DNA from: Liolophura sinensis
Taxonomy: Eukaryota > Mollusca > Polyplacophora > Chitonida > Chitonidae
NCBI RefSeq assembly: GCF_032854445.1
Contig: NW_027018143.1
Span: forward strand, 1 to 64,000
Reading direction: 5' to 3'
Length of the DNA: 64,000 bases
Positions 37,174 through 50,341 of the stretch are shown here, piece after piece. Position numbers and translations under genes: made by a program. The stretch's first letter is position 1. Every line of letters begins with the position of its first letter. Under the pieces are notes generated by a model that was given only the letters and a program-made list of their open reading frames with translations, was not told the origin of the DNA and searched no databases.

Positions 37174-40100
37174 ACAATACAATGATCATTGATGTCATAA
37201 TCACGTGCCCAGCAACGGCTCTTACTCCATGGAAACCAGGGATATTTGCAATTTTTTCAACAGCTGATGATGCCTGGCCCAATTCCGCATCTTTTGGCAC
37301 CTTATAAATGTGGGTCAGTGTTCAGTTGTACTTTTTACAGCAGACTGTATCAAGTACCTTGTGTTTTTTTATGTACAAATGGTGTGGTTTTTCTACACGT
37401 AGATAAAGACATTGAGATTGTCTTGGACTTAGAAGTAAGGCAATTGCTGGGTGAGTTAAATGGGCTTAGCCCAAAGATTTCAGGTCTTCTGGGCTACCGA
37501 AGGGCACATAACTTATAGTCAAAAGTTGAATATAGTAATGACCAGTCGCGATTGTACAGAGTACAGTGTAGCCGGTTTCAATTAACAAAAAGACCAGGCA
37601 AAAATGCAAAAGTGGAAAAACTGTTCCAGTGCTACTAGTAAGAGGCTAATCCGACGTATTTTGTGACGAGAAATCGAATGGTGCAATCCGCGTTGCTCTC
37701 CGACCAATACATTTGGCTGTAGCGACAATTGAATGATCATTGATGTCATAATCACGTGCCCAGCAACGGCTCTTACTCCATGGAAACCAGGGATATTTGC
37801 AATTTTTTAACAGCTGATGATGCCTGGCCCAATTCCGCATCTTTTGGCACCTTATAAATGTGGGTCAGTGTTTAGTTGTACTTTTTACAGCAGACTGTAT
37901 CAAGTACCTTGTGTTTTTTATGTACAAATGGTGTGGTTTTTCTACACGTAGATAAAGACATTGAGATTGTCTTGCACTTAGAAGTAAGGCAATTGCTGGG
38001 TGAGTTAAATGGGCTTAGCCCAAAGATTTGACGTCTTCTGGGCTACCGAAGGGCACATAACTTATAGTCAAAAGTTGAATATAGTAATGACCAGTCGCGA
38101 TTGTACAGAGTACAGTGTAGCCGGTTTCAATTAACAAAAAGACCAGGCAAAAATGCAAAAGTGGAAAAACTGTTCCAGTGCTGCTGGTAAGAGGCTAATT
38201 CGACGTATTTTGTGACGAGAAATCGAATGGTGCAAACCGCGTTGCTCTCCGACCAATACTTTTGGCTGTAGTGACAATTGAATGATCATTTATGTCATAA
38301 TCACGTGCCCAGCAACGGCTCTTACTCCATGGAAACCAGGGATATTTGCAATTTTTCAACAGCTGCCGATGCCTGGCTCAATTCCGCATCTTTTGGCACC
38401 TTACTGAAGTGGGTCAGTGTTCAGTTGTACTTTTTACAGCAGACTGTATCAAGTACCTTGTGTTTTTTATGTACAAATGGTGTGGTTTTTCTACACGTAG
38501 ATAAAGACATTGAGATTGTCTTGCACTTAGAAGTAAGGCAATTGCTGGGTGAGTTAAATGGGCTGAGCCCAAAGATTTTACGCCTTCTGGGCTACCGAAG
38601 GGCACATAACTTATAGTCAAAAGTTGAATATAGTAATGACCAGTCGCGATTGTACAGAGTACAGTGTAGCCGATTTCAATTAACAAAAAGACCAGGCAAA
38701 AATGCAAAAGTGAAAAATCTGTTCCAGTAATGCTGGTAAGAGGCTAATCCGACGTATTTTGTAACGAGAAATCGAATGGTGCAAACCGCGTTGCTCTCCG
38801 ACCAATACTTTTGGCTGTAGCGACAATTCAATGATCATTGATGTCATAATCACGTGCCCAGCAACGGCTCTTACTCCATGGAAACCAGGGATATTTGCAA
38901 TTTTTTAACAGCTGATGATGCCTGGCCCAATTCCCCATCTTTTGGCACCTTATAAATGTGGGTCAGTGTTTAGTTGTACTTTTTACAGCAGACTGTATCA
39001 AGTACCTTGAGTTTTTTATGTACAAATGGTGTGGTTTTTCTACACGTAGATAAAGACATTGAGATTGTCTTGCACTTAGAAGTAAGGCAATTGCTGGGTG
39101 AGTTAAATGGGCTTAGCCCAAAGATTTGACGTCTTCTGGGCTACCGAAGGGCACATAACTTATAGTCAAAAGTTGAATATAGTAATGACCAGTCGCGATT
39201 GTACAGAGTACAGTGTAGCCGGTTTCAATTAACAAAAAGACCAGGCAAAAATGCAAAAGTGGAAAAACTGTTCCAGTGCTGCTGGTAAGAGGCTAATTCG
39301 ACGTATTTTGTGACGAGAAATCGAATGGTGCAAACCGCGTTGCTCTCCGACCAATACTTTTGGCTGTAGTGACAATTGAATGATCATTTATGTCATAATC
39401 ACGTGCCCAGCAACGGCTCTTACTCCATGGAAACCAGGGATATTTGCAATTTTTCAACAGCTGCCGATGCCTGGCTCAATTCCGCATCTTTTGCCACCTT
39501 ACTGAAGTGGGTCAGTGTTCAGTTGTACTTTTTACAGCAGACTGTATCAAGTACCTTGTGTTTTTTATGTACAAATGGTGTGGTTTTTCTACACGTAGAT
39601 AAAGACATTGAGATTGTCTTGCACTTAGAAGTAAGGCAATTGCTGGGTGAGTTAAATGGGCTTAGCCCAAAGATTTTACGTCTTCTGGGCTACCGAAGGG
39701 CACATAACTTATAGTCAAAAGTTGAATATAGTAATGACCAGTCGCGATTGTACAGAGTACAGTGTAGCCGATTTCAATTAACAAAAAGACCAGGCAAAAA
39801 TGCAAAAGTGAAAAATCTGTTCCAGTGCTGCTGGTAAGAGGCTAATCCGACGTATTTTGTAACGAGAAATCGAATGGTGCAAACCGCGTTGCTCTCCGAC
39901 CAATACTTTTGGCTGTAGCGACAATTCAATGATCATTGATGTCATAATCACGTGCCCAGCAACGGCTCTTACTCCATGGAAACCAGGGATATTTGCAATA
40001 TTTTAACAGCTGCCGATGCCTGGCTCAATTCCGCATCTTTTGGCACCTTACTGAAGTGGGTCAGTGTTCAGTTGTACTTTTTACAGCAGACTGTATCAAG

Positions 40101-42657
40101 TACCTTGTGTTTTTTATGTACAAATGGTGTGGTTTTTCTACACGTAGATAAAGACATTGAGATTGTCTTGCACTTAGAAGTAAGGCAATTGCTGGGTGAG
40201 TTAAATGGGCTTAGCCCAAAGATTTTACGTCTTCTGGGCTACCGAAGGGCACATAACTTATAGTCAAAAGTTGAATATAGTAATGACCAGTCGCGATTGT
40301 ACAGAGTACAGTGTAGCCGATTTCAATTAACAAAAAGACCAGGCAAAAATGCAAAAGTGAAAAATTTGTTCCACTGCTGCTGGTAAGAGGCTAATCCGAC
40401 GTATTTTGTAACGAGAAATCGAATGGTGCAAACCGCGTTGCTCTCCGACCAATACTTTTGGCTGTAGCGACAATTCAATGATCATTGATGTCATAATCAC
40501 GTGCCCAGCAACGGCTCTTACTCCATGGAAACCAGGGATATTTGCAATTTTTTAACAGCTGATGATGCCTGGCCCAATTCCCCATCTTTTGGCACCTTAT
40601 AAATGTGGGTCAGTGTTTAGTTGTACTTTTTACAGCAGACTGTATCAAGTACCTTGAGTTTTTTATGTACAAATGGTGTGGTTTTTCTACACGTAGATAA
40701 AGACATTGAGATTGTCTCGCACTTAGAAGTAAGGCAATTGCTGGGTGAGTTAAATGGGCTTAGCCCAAAGATTTGACGTCTTCTGGGCTACCGAAGGGCA
40801 CATACTTATAGTCAAAAGTTGAATATAGTAATGACCAGTCGCGATTGTACAGAGTACAGTGTAGCCGGTTTCAATTAACAAAAAGACCAGGCAAAAATGC
40901 AAAAGTGGAAAAACTGTTCCAGTGCTGCTGGTAAGAGGCTAATTCGACGTATTTTGTGACGAGAAATCGAATGGTGCAAACCGCGTTGCTCTCCGACCAA
41001 TACATTTGGCTGTAGTGACAATTGAATGATCATTTATGTCATAATCACGTGCCCAGCAACGGCTCTTACTCCATGGAAACCAGGGATATTTGCAATTTTT
41101 CAACAGCTGCCGATGCCTGGCTCAATTCCGCATCTTTTGGCACCTTACTGAAGTGGGTCAGTGTTCAGTTGTACTTTTTACAGCAGACTGTATCAAGTAC
41201 CTTGTGTTTTTTATGTACAAATGGTCTGGTTTTTCTACACGTAGATAAAGACATTGAGATTGTCTTGCACTTAGAAGTAAGGCAATTGCTGGGTGAGTTA
41301 AATGGGCTTAGCCCAAAGATTTGACGTCTTCTGGGCTACCGAAGGGCACATAACATATAGTCAAAAGTTTAATATAGTAATGACCAGTCGCGATGGTACA
41401 TAGTACAGTGTAGCCGATTTCAATTAACAAAAAGACCAGGCAAAAATGCAAAAGTGGAAAATCTGTTCCAGTGCTGCTGGTAAGAGGCTAATCCGACGTA
41501 TTTTGTAACGAGAAATCGAATGGTGCAAACCGCGTTGCTCTCCGACCAATACTTTTGGCTGTAGCGACAATTCAATGATCATTGATGTCATAATCACGTG
41601 CCCAGCAACGGCTCTTACTCCATGGAAACCAGGGATATTTGCAATTTTTTAACAGCTGATGATGCCTGGCCCAATTCCGCATCTTTTGGCACCTTATAAA
41701 TGTGGGTCAGTGTTTAGTTGTACTTTTTACAGCAGACTGTATCAAGTACCTTGAGTTTTTTATGTACAAATGGTGTGGTTTTTTCTACACGTAGATAAAG
41801 ACATTGAGATTGTCTTGCACTTAGAAGTAAGGCAATTCCTGGGTGAGTTAAATGGGCTTAGCCCAAAGATTTGACGTCTTCTGGGCTACCGAAGGGCACA
41901 TAACTTATAGTCAAAAGTTGAATATAGTAATGACCAGTCGCGATTGTACAGAGTACAGTGTAGCCGGTTTCAATTAACAAAAAGACCAGGCAAAAATGCA
42001 AAAGTGGAAAAACTGTTCCAGTGCTACTAGTAAGAGTCTAATCCGACGTATTTTGTGACGAGAAATCGAATGGTGCAATCCGCGTTGCTCTCCGACCAAT
42101 ACTTTTGCCTGTAGTGACAATTGAATGATCATTTATGTCATAATCACGTGCACAGCAACGGCTCTTACTCCATGGAAACCAGGGAAATTTGCAATTTTTC
42201 AACAGCTGCCGATGCCTGGCTCAATTCCGCATCTTTTGGCACCTTACTGAAGTGGGTCAGTGTTCAGTTGTACTTTTTACAGCAGACTGTATCAAGTACC
42301 TTGTGATTTTTATGTACAAATGGTGTGGTTTTTCTACACGTAGATAAAGACATTGAGATTGTCTTCGACTTAGAAGTAAGGCAATTGCTGGGTGAGTTAA
42401 ATGGGCTTAGCCCAAAGATTTGACGTCTTCTGGGCTACCGAAGGGCACATAACTTATAGTCAAAAGTTGAATATAGTAATGACCAGTCGCGATTGTACAG
42501 AGTACAGTGTAGCCGGTTTCAATTAACAAGGCAAAAATGCAAAAGTGGAAAAACTGTTCCAGTGCTACTAGTAAGAGGCTAATCCGACGTATTTTGTGAC
42601 GAGAAATCGAGTGGTGCTATCCGCGTTGCTCTCCGACCAATACATTTGGCTGTAGCG
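37174..42657 (+). repeat. Satellite block 9: T/C dimer-like block
   Basis: Starts are 37174, 37725, 38274, 38823, 39372, 39921, 40470, 41018, 41567 and 42117. T and C units largely alternate. T units 38823, 40470 and 41567 share aagtaccttgagttttt. C units 38274, 39372 and 39921 share agattttacg before cttctggg. tgtaacgag is found before 39921, 40470 and 41567 (and in 38274). Spacings are 2 and 3 monomers. Unit 37174 is a hybrid: tataaatg followed by gtgttcagttg. Unit 42117 is 541 bp because of an 8-bp deletion near its end. Confidence 0.82.
42521..42536 (+). other. 8-bp deletion in the A-tract region of monomer 42117
   Basis: Here the sequence reads caattaacaaggcaaaa, whereas other copies read caattaac, then aaaaagacca, then ggcaaaa. 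Eight bases are missing, and a shared A allows slippage. This accounts for the 541-bp unit. Confidence 0.85.
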
Positions 42658-45600
42658 ACAATTGAATGATCATTGATGTCATAATCAGGTGCGTAGCAAC
42701 GGCTCTTACTCCATGGAAACCAGGGATATTTGCAATTTTTTAACAGCTGCCGATGCCTGGCCCAATTCCGCATCTTTTGGCCCCTTATAAATGTGGGTCA
42801 GTGTTTAGTTGTAGTTTTTACAGCAGACTGTATCAAGTACCTTGTGTTTTTTATGTACAAATGGTCTGGTTTTTCTACACGTAGATAACGACATTGAGAT
42901 TGTCTTGGACTTAGAAGTAAGACAATTCCTGGGTGAGTTAAATGGGCTTAGCCCAAAGATTTGACGTCTTCTGGGCTACCGAAGGGCACATAACTTATAG
43001 TCAAAAGTTGAATATAGTAATGACCAGTCGCGATTGTACAGAGTACAGTGTAGCCGATTTCAATTAACTAAAAGACCAGGTAAAAATGCAAAAGTGGAAA
43101 AACTGTTCCAGTGCTGCTGGTAAGAGGCTAATCCGACGTATTTTGTGACGAAAATTCGAATGGTGCAAACCGCGTTGCTCTCCGACCAATACTTTTGCCT
43201 GTAGTGACAACTGAATGATCATTTATGTCATAATCACGTGCACAGCAACGGCTCTTACTCCATGGAAACCAGGAAATTTGCAATTTGTCAACAGCTGCCG
43301 ATGCCTGGCTCAATTCCAAATCTTTTGGCACCTTACTTAAGTTTGTCAGTGTTCAGTTGTACTTTTTACAGCAGACTGTATCAAGTACCTTGTGTTTTTC
43401 ACGTACAAATGGTCTGGTTTTTCTACACGTAGATAAAGACATTGAGATTGTCTTGCACTTAGAAGTAAGACAATTGCTGGGTGAGTTAAATGGGCTTAGC
43501 CGAAAGATTTCAGGTCTTCTGGGCTACCGAAGGGCACATAACTTATAGTCAAAAGTTGAATATAGTAATGACCAGTCGCGATTGTACAGAGTACAGTGTA
43601 GCCGATTTCAATTAACTAAAAGACCAGGTAAAAATGCAAAAGTGGAAAAACTGTTCCAGTGCTGCTGGTAAGGGGCTAATCCGACGTATTTTGTGACGAA
43701 AATTCGAATGGTGCAAACCGCGTTGCTCTCCGACCAATACTTTTGCCTGTAGTAACAACTGAATGATCATTTATGTCATAATCACGTGCACAGCAACGGC
43801 TCTTACTCCATGGAAACCAGGGAAATTTGCAATTTGTCAACAGCTGCCGATGCCTGGCTCAATTCCGAATCTTTTGGCACCTTACTGAAGTGGGTCAGTG
43901 TTCAGTTGTACTTTTTACAGCAGACTGTATCAAGTACCTTGTGTTTTTTATGTACAAATGGTGTGGTTTTTCTACACGTAGATAAAGATATTGAGATTGT
44001 CTTGCACTTCGAAGTAAGGCAATTGCTGGGTGAGTTAAATGGGCTTAGCCCAAAGATTTCAGGTCTTCTGGGCTACCGAAGGGCACATAACTTATAGTCA
44101 AAAGTTGAATATAGTAATGACCAGTCACGATTGTACAGAGTACAGTGTAGCCGATTTCAATTAACAAAAAGACCAGGCAAAAATGCAAAAGTGGAAAATC
44201 TGTTCCAGTGCTGCTGGTAAGAGGCTAATCCGACGTATTTTGTGACGAGAAATCGAATGGTGCAATCCGCGTTGCTCTCCGATCAATACTTTTGGCTGTA
44301 GCGACAATTCAATGATCATTTATGTCATAATCACGTGCGTAGCAACGGCTCTTACTCCATGGAAACCAGGGAAATTTGCAATTTGTCAACAGCTGCCGAT
44401 GCCTGGCTCAATTCCGAATCTTTTGGCACCTTACTGAAGTGGGTCAGTGTTCAGTTGTACTTTTTACAGCAGACTGTATCAAGTACCTTGTGTTTTTTAT
44501 GTACAAATGGTGTGGTTTTTCTACACGTAGATAAAGACATTGAGATTGTCTTGCACTTAGAAGTAAGACAATTGCTGGGTGAGATAAATGGACTTAGCCC
44601 AAAGATTTCAGGTCTTCTGGGCTACCGAAGGGCACATAACTTATAGTCAAAAGTTGAATATAGTAATGACCAGTCGCGATTGTACAGAGTACAGTGTAGC
44701 CGATTTCAATTAACAAAAAGATCAGGCAAAAATGCAAAAGTGGAAAACTTGTTCCAGTGCTGCTGGAAAGAGGCTAATCCGACGTATTTTGTGACGAGAA
44801 ATCGAATGGTGCAAACCGCGTTGCTCTCCGACCAATACTTTTGGCTGTAGTGACAATTGAATGATCATTTATGTCATAATCACGTGCACAGCAACGGCTC
44901 TTACTCCATGGAAACCAGGGATATTTGCAATTTTTCAACAGCTGCCGATGCCTGGCTCAATTCCGCATCTTTTGGCACCTTACTGAAGTGGGTCAGTGTT
45001 CAGTTGTACTTTTTACAGCAGACTGTATCAAGTACCTTGTGTTTTTCACGTACAAATGGTCTGGTTTTTCTACACGTAGATAAAGACATTGAGATTGTCT
45101 TGCACTTAGAAGTAAGGCAATTGCTGGGTGAGTTAAATGGGCTTAGCCCAAAGATTTCAGGTCTTCTGGGCTACCGAAGGGCACATAACTTATAGTCAAA
45201 AGTTGAATATAGTAATGACCAGTCGCGATTGTACAGAGTACAGTGTAGCCGATTTCAATTAACAAAAAGACCAGGCAAAAATGCAAAAGTGGAAAAACTG
45301 TTCCAGTGCTGCTGGTAAGAGGCTAATCCGACGTATTTTGTGACGGGAAATCGAATGGTGCAAACCGCGTTGCTCTCCGACCTATACTTTTGGCTGTAGC
45401 GACAATTCAATGATCATTGATGTCATAATCACGTGCCAAGCAACGGCTCTTACTCCATGGAAACCAGGGATATTTGCAATTTTTTAACAGCTGCCGATGC
45501 CTGGCCCAATTCCGCATCTTTTGGCACCTTATAAATGTGGGTCAGTGTTTAGTTGTACTTTTACAGCAGACTGTATTCAAGTACCATTTTTTTTATGTAC

Positions 45601-48600
45601 AAATGGTGTGGTTTTTCTACACGTAGACAAAGACATTGAGATTGTCTTGGACTTAGAAGTAAGACAATTGCTGGGTGAGTTAAATGGGCTTGCCCAAAGA
45701 TTTCAGGTCTTCTGGGCTACCGAAGGGCACATAACTTATAGTCAAAAGTTGAATATAGTAATGACCAGTCGCGATTGTACAGAGTACAGTGTAGCCGATT
45801 TCAATTAAGAAAAAGACATGGCAAAAATGCAAAAGTGGAAAAACTGTTCCAGTGCTGCTGGTAAGAGGCTAATCCGACGTATTTTGTGACGAGAAATCGA
45901 ATGGTGCAAACCGCGTTGCTCTCCGACCAATACTTTTGGCTGTAGTGACAACTGAATGATCATTTATGTCATAATCACGTGCACAGCAACGGCTCTTACT
46001 CCATGGAAACCAGGGAAATTTGCAATTTGTCAACAGCTGCCGATGCCCTGGCTCAATTCCGAATCTTTTGGCACCTTACTGAAGTGGGGTCAGTGTTCAG
46101 TTGTACTTTTACAGCAGACTGTATCAAGTACCTTGTGTTTTTTATGTACAAATGGTGTGGTTTTTCTACACGTAGATAAAGATATTGAGATTGTCTTGCA
46201 CTTCGAAGTAAGGCAATTGCTGGGTGAGTTAAATGGGCTTAGCCCAAAGATTTCAGGTCTTCTGGGCTACCGAAGGGCACATAACTTATAGTCAAAAGTT
46301 GAATATAGTAATGACCAGTCACGATTGTACAGAGTACAGTGTAGCCGATTTCAATTAACAAAAAGACCAGGCAAAAATGCAAAAGTGGAAAATCTGTTCC
46401 AGTGCTGCTGGTAAGAGGCTAATCCGACGTATTTTGTGACGAGAAATCGAATGGTGCAATCCGCGTTGCTCTCCGATCAATACTTTTGGCTGTAGCGACA
46501 ATTCAATGATCATTTATGTCATAATCACGTGCGTAGCAACGGCTCTTACTCCATGGAAACCAGGGAAATTTGCAATTTGTCAACAGCTGCCGATGCCTGG
46601 CTCAATTCCGAATCTTTTGGCACCTTACTGAAGTGGGTCAGTGTTCAGTTGTACTTTTTACAGCAGACTGTATCAAGTACCTTGTGTTTTTTATGTACAA
46701 ATGGTGTGGTTTTTTCTACACGTAGATAAAGACATTGAGATTGTCTTGCACTTAGAAGTAAGACAATTGCTGGGTGAGTTAAATGGACTTAGCCCAAAGA
46801 TTTCAGGTCTTCTGGGCTACCGAAGGGCACATAACTTATAGTCAAAAGTTGAATATAGTAATGACCAGTCGCGATTGTACAGAGTACAGTGTAGCCGATT
46901 TCAATTAACAAAAAGATCAGGCAAAAATGCAAAAGTGGAAAACTTGTTCCAGTGCTGCTGGAAAGAGGCTAATCCGACGTATTTTGTGACGAGAAATCGA
47001 ATGGTGCAAACCGCGTTGCTCTCCGACCAATACTTTGGCTGTAGTGACAATTGAATGATCATTTATGTCATAATCACGTGCACAGCAACGGCTCTTACTC
47101 CATGGAAACCAGGGATATTTGCAATTTTTCACAACAGCTGCCGATGCCTGGCTCAATTCCGCATCTTTTGGCACCTTACTGAAGTGGGTCAGTGTTCAGT
47201 TGTACTTTTTACAGCAGACTGTATCAAGTACCTTGTGTTTTTCACGTACAAATGGTCTGGTTTTTCTACACGTAGATAAAGACATTGAGATTGTCTTGCA
47301 CTTAGAAGTAAGGCAATTGCTGGGTGAGTTAAATGGGCTTAGCCCAAAGATTTCAGGTCTTCTGGGCTACCGAAGGGGCACATAACTTATAGTCAAAAGT
47401 TGAATATAGTAATGACCAGTCGCGATTGTACAGAGTACAGTGTAGCCGATTTCAATTAACAAAAAGACCAGGCAAAAATGCAAAAGTGGAAAAACTGTTC
47501 CCAGTGCTGCTGGTAAGAGGCTAATCCGACGTATTTTGTGACGGGAAATCGAATGGTGCAAACCGCGTTGCTCTCCGACCTATACTTTTGGCTGTTAGCG
47601 ACAATTCAATGATCATTGATGTCATAATCACGTGCCAAGCAACGGCTCTTACTCCATGGAAACCAGGGATATTTGCAATTTTTTAACAGCTGCCGATGAC
47701 TGGCCCAATTCCGCATCTTTTGGCACCTTATAAATGTGGGGTCAGTGTTTAGTTGTACTTTTTACAGCAGACTGTATCAAGTACCATTTTTTTATGTACA
47801 AATGGTGTGGTTTTTCTACACGTAGACAAAGACATTGAGATTGTCTTGGACTTAGAAGTAAGACAATTGCTGGGTGAGTTAAATGGGCTTGGCCCAAAGA
47901 TTTCAGGTCTTCTGGCTACCGAAGGGCACATAACTTATAGTCAAAAGTTGAATATAGTAATGACCAGTCCGCGATTGTACAGAGTACAGTGTAGCCCGAT
48001 TTCAATTAAGAAAAAGACATGGCAAAAATGCAAAAGTGGAAAAACTGTTCCAGTGCTGCTGGTAAGAGGCTAATCCGACGTATTTTGTGACGAGAAATCG
48101 AATGGTGCAAACCGCGTTGCTCTCCGACAATACTTTTGGCTGTAGTGACAATTGAATGATCATTTATGTCATAATCACGTGCCCAGCAACGGCTCTTACT
48201 CCATGAAAACCAGGATATTTGCAATTTTTTTAACAGCTGCCGATGCCTGGCCCAATTCCGCATCTTTTGGCACCTTATAAATGTGGGTCAGTGTTTAGTT
48301 GTAGTTTTTACAGCAGACTGTATCAAGTACCTTGTGTTTTTTATGTACAAATGGTCTGGTTTTTCTACACGTAGATAACGACATTGAGATTGTCTTGGAC
48401 TTAGAAGTAAGACAATTCCTGGCTGAGTTAAATGGGGCTTAGCCCAAAGATTTCAGGTCTTCTGAGCTACCGAAGGGCACATAACTTATAGTCAAAAGTT
48501 GAATATAGTAATGACCAGTCGCGATTGTACAGAGTACAGTGTAGCCGGTTTCAATTAACAAAAAGACCAGGCAAAAATGCAAAAGTGGAAAAACTGTGCC

Positions 48601-48697
48601 AGTGCTACTAGTAAGAGGCTAATCCGACGTATTTTGTGACGAGAAATCGAATGGTGCAATCCGCGTTGCTCTCCGACCAATACTTTTGGCTGTAGTG
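42658..48697 (+). repeat. Satellite block 10: duplicated tetramer with many small indels
   Basis: Starts are 42658, 43207, 43755, 44304, 44853, 45402, 45948, 46498, 47047, 47601 and 48148. The four units 43755-45947 are repeated as 45948-48147. Shared rarities are cacttcgaag, ctctccgatcaatac, gcgtagcaacgg, cgggaaatcg, gacctatac, gtgccaagcaacgg, gtaccattttttt and agacatggcaaa. The offset is 2193-2199 bp because the copies have private 1-bp indels (unit lengths 546, 550, 554, 547). Units 42658 and 48148 share gttgtagtttttac, gataacgacattg and caattcctgg, ten monomers apart (5490 bp). Confidence 0.85.
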
Positions 48698-50341
48698 ACA
48701 ATTGAATGATCATTTATGTCATAATCACGTGCACCGCAACGGCTCTTACTCCATGGAAACCGGGGAAATTTGCAATATTTTAACAGCTGCCGATACCTGT
48801 CTCAATTCTGCATCTTTTGGCACCTTACTGAAGTGGGTCAGTGTTCAGTTGTACTTTTTACAGCAGACTGTATCAAGTACCTTGTGTTTTTCACGTACAA
48901 ATGGTGTGGTTTTTCTACACGTAGATAAAGACATTGAGATTGTCTTGCACTTAGAAGTAAGGCAATTGCTGGGTGAGTTAAATGGGCTTAGCCCAAAGAT
49001 TTGACGTCTTCTGGGCTACCGAAGGGCACATAACTTATAGTCAAAAGTTGAATATAGTAATGACCAGTCGCGATTGTACAGAGTACAGTGTAGCCGATTT
49101 CAATTAACAAAAAGACCAGGCAAAAATGCAAAAGTGGAAAAACTGTTCCAGTGCTGCTGGTAAGAGGCTAATCCGACGTATTTTGTGACGAGAAATCGAA
49201 TGGTGCAAACCGCGTTGCTCTCCGACCTATACTTTTGGCTGTAGCGACAATTCAATGATCATTGATGTCATAATCACGTGCCAACCAACGGCTCTTACTC
49301 CATGGAAACCAGGGATATTTGCAATTTTTTAACAGCTGCCGATGCCTGGCCCAATTCCGCATCTTTTGGCACCTTATAAATGTGGGTCAGTGTTTAGTTG
49401 TACTTTTTACAGCAGACTGTATCAAGTACCTTTTTTTTTTATGTACAAATGGTGTGGTTTTTCTACACGTAGACAAAGACATTGAGATTGTCTTGGACTT
49501 AGAAGTAAGACAATTGCTGGGTGAGTTAAATGGGCTTAGCCCAAAGATTCAGGTCTTCTGAGCTACCGAAGGGCACATAACTTATAGTCAAAAGTTGAAT
49601 ATAGTAATGACCAGTCGCGATTGTACAGAGTACAGTGTAGCCGGTTTCAATTAACAAAAAGACCAGGCAAAAATGCAAAAGTGGAAAAACTGTTCCAGTG
49701 CTACTAGTAAGAGGCCAATCCGACGTATTTTGTGACGAGAAATCGAATGGTGCAATCCGCGTTGCTCTCCGACCAATACTTTTGGCTGTAGTGACAATTG
49801 AATGATCATTTATGTCATAATCACGTGCACCGCAACGGCTCTTACTCCATGGAAACCGGGGAAATTTGCAATTTTTTTAACAGCTGCCGATACCTGGCTC
49901 AATTCTGCATCTTTTGGCACCTTATTCATGTGGGTCTGTGGTCAGTTGTACTTTTTACAGCAGACTGTATCAGTACCTTGTGTTTTTTATGTACAAATGG
50001 TGTAGTTTTTCTACACGTAGATAAAGACATTGAGATTGTCTTGCACTTAGAAATAAGACAAGTGCTGGTGAGTTAAATGGGCTTAGCCGAAAGATTTGAC
50101 GTCTTCTGGGCTACCGAAGGGCACATAACTTATAGTCAAAAGTTGAATTTAGTAATGACCAGTCGCGATTGTACAGAGTACAGTGTAGCCGATTTCAATT
50201 AACAAAAAGACCAGGTAAAAATGCAAAAGTGGAAAAACTGTTCCAGTTGCTGCTGGTAAGAGCTAATCCGACGTATTTTGTGACGAGAAATCGAATGGTG
50301 CAATCCGCGTTGCTCCCTGACTAATACTTTTGGCTGTAGTG
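48698..50341 (+). repeat. Satellite block 11: local dimer duplication
   Basis: Starts are 48698, 49247 and 49794. Units 48698 and 49794 share the otherwise unseen gtgcaccgcaacgg and gaaaccggggaaa, 1096 bp apart. Unit 49247 is related to 45402 and 47601 (gacctatac before it, gtgccaaccaacgg, a long T-run near 49431). Unit 49794 has cttattcatgtggg and several 1-bp deletions. Confidence 0.82.
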
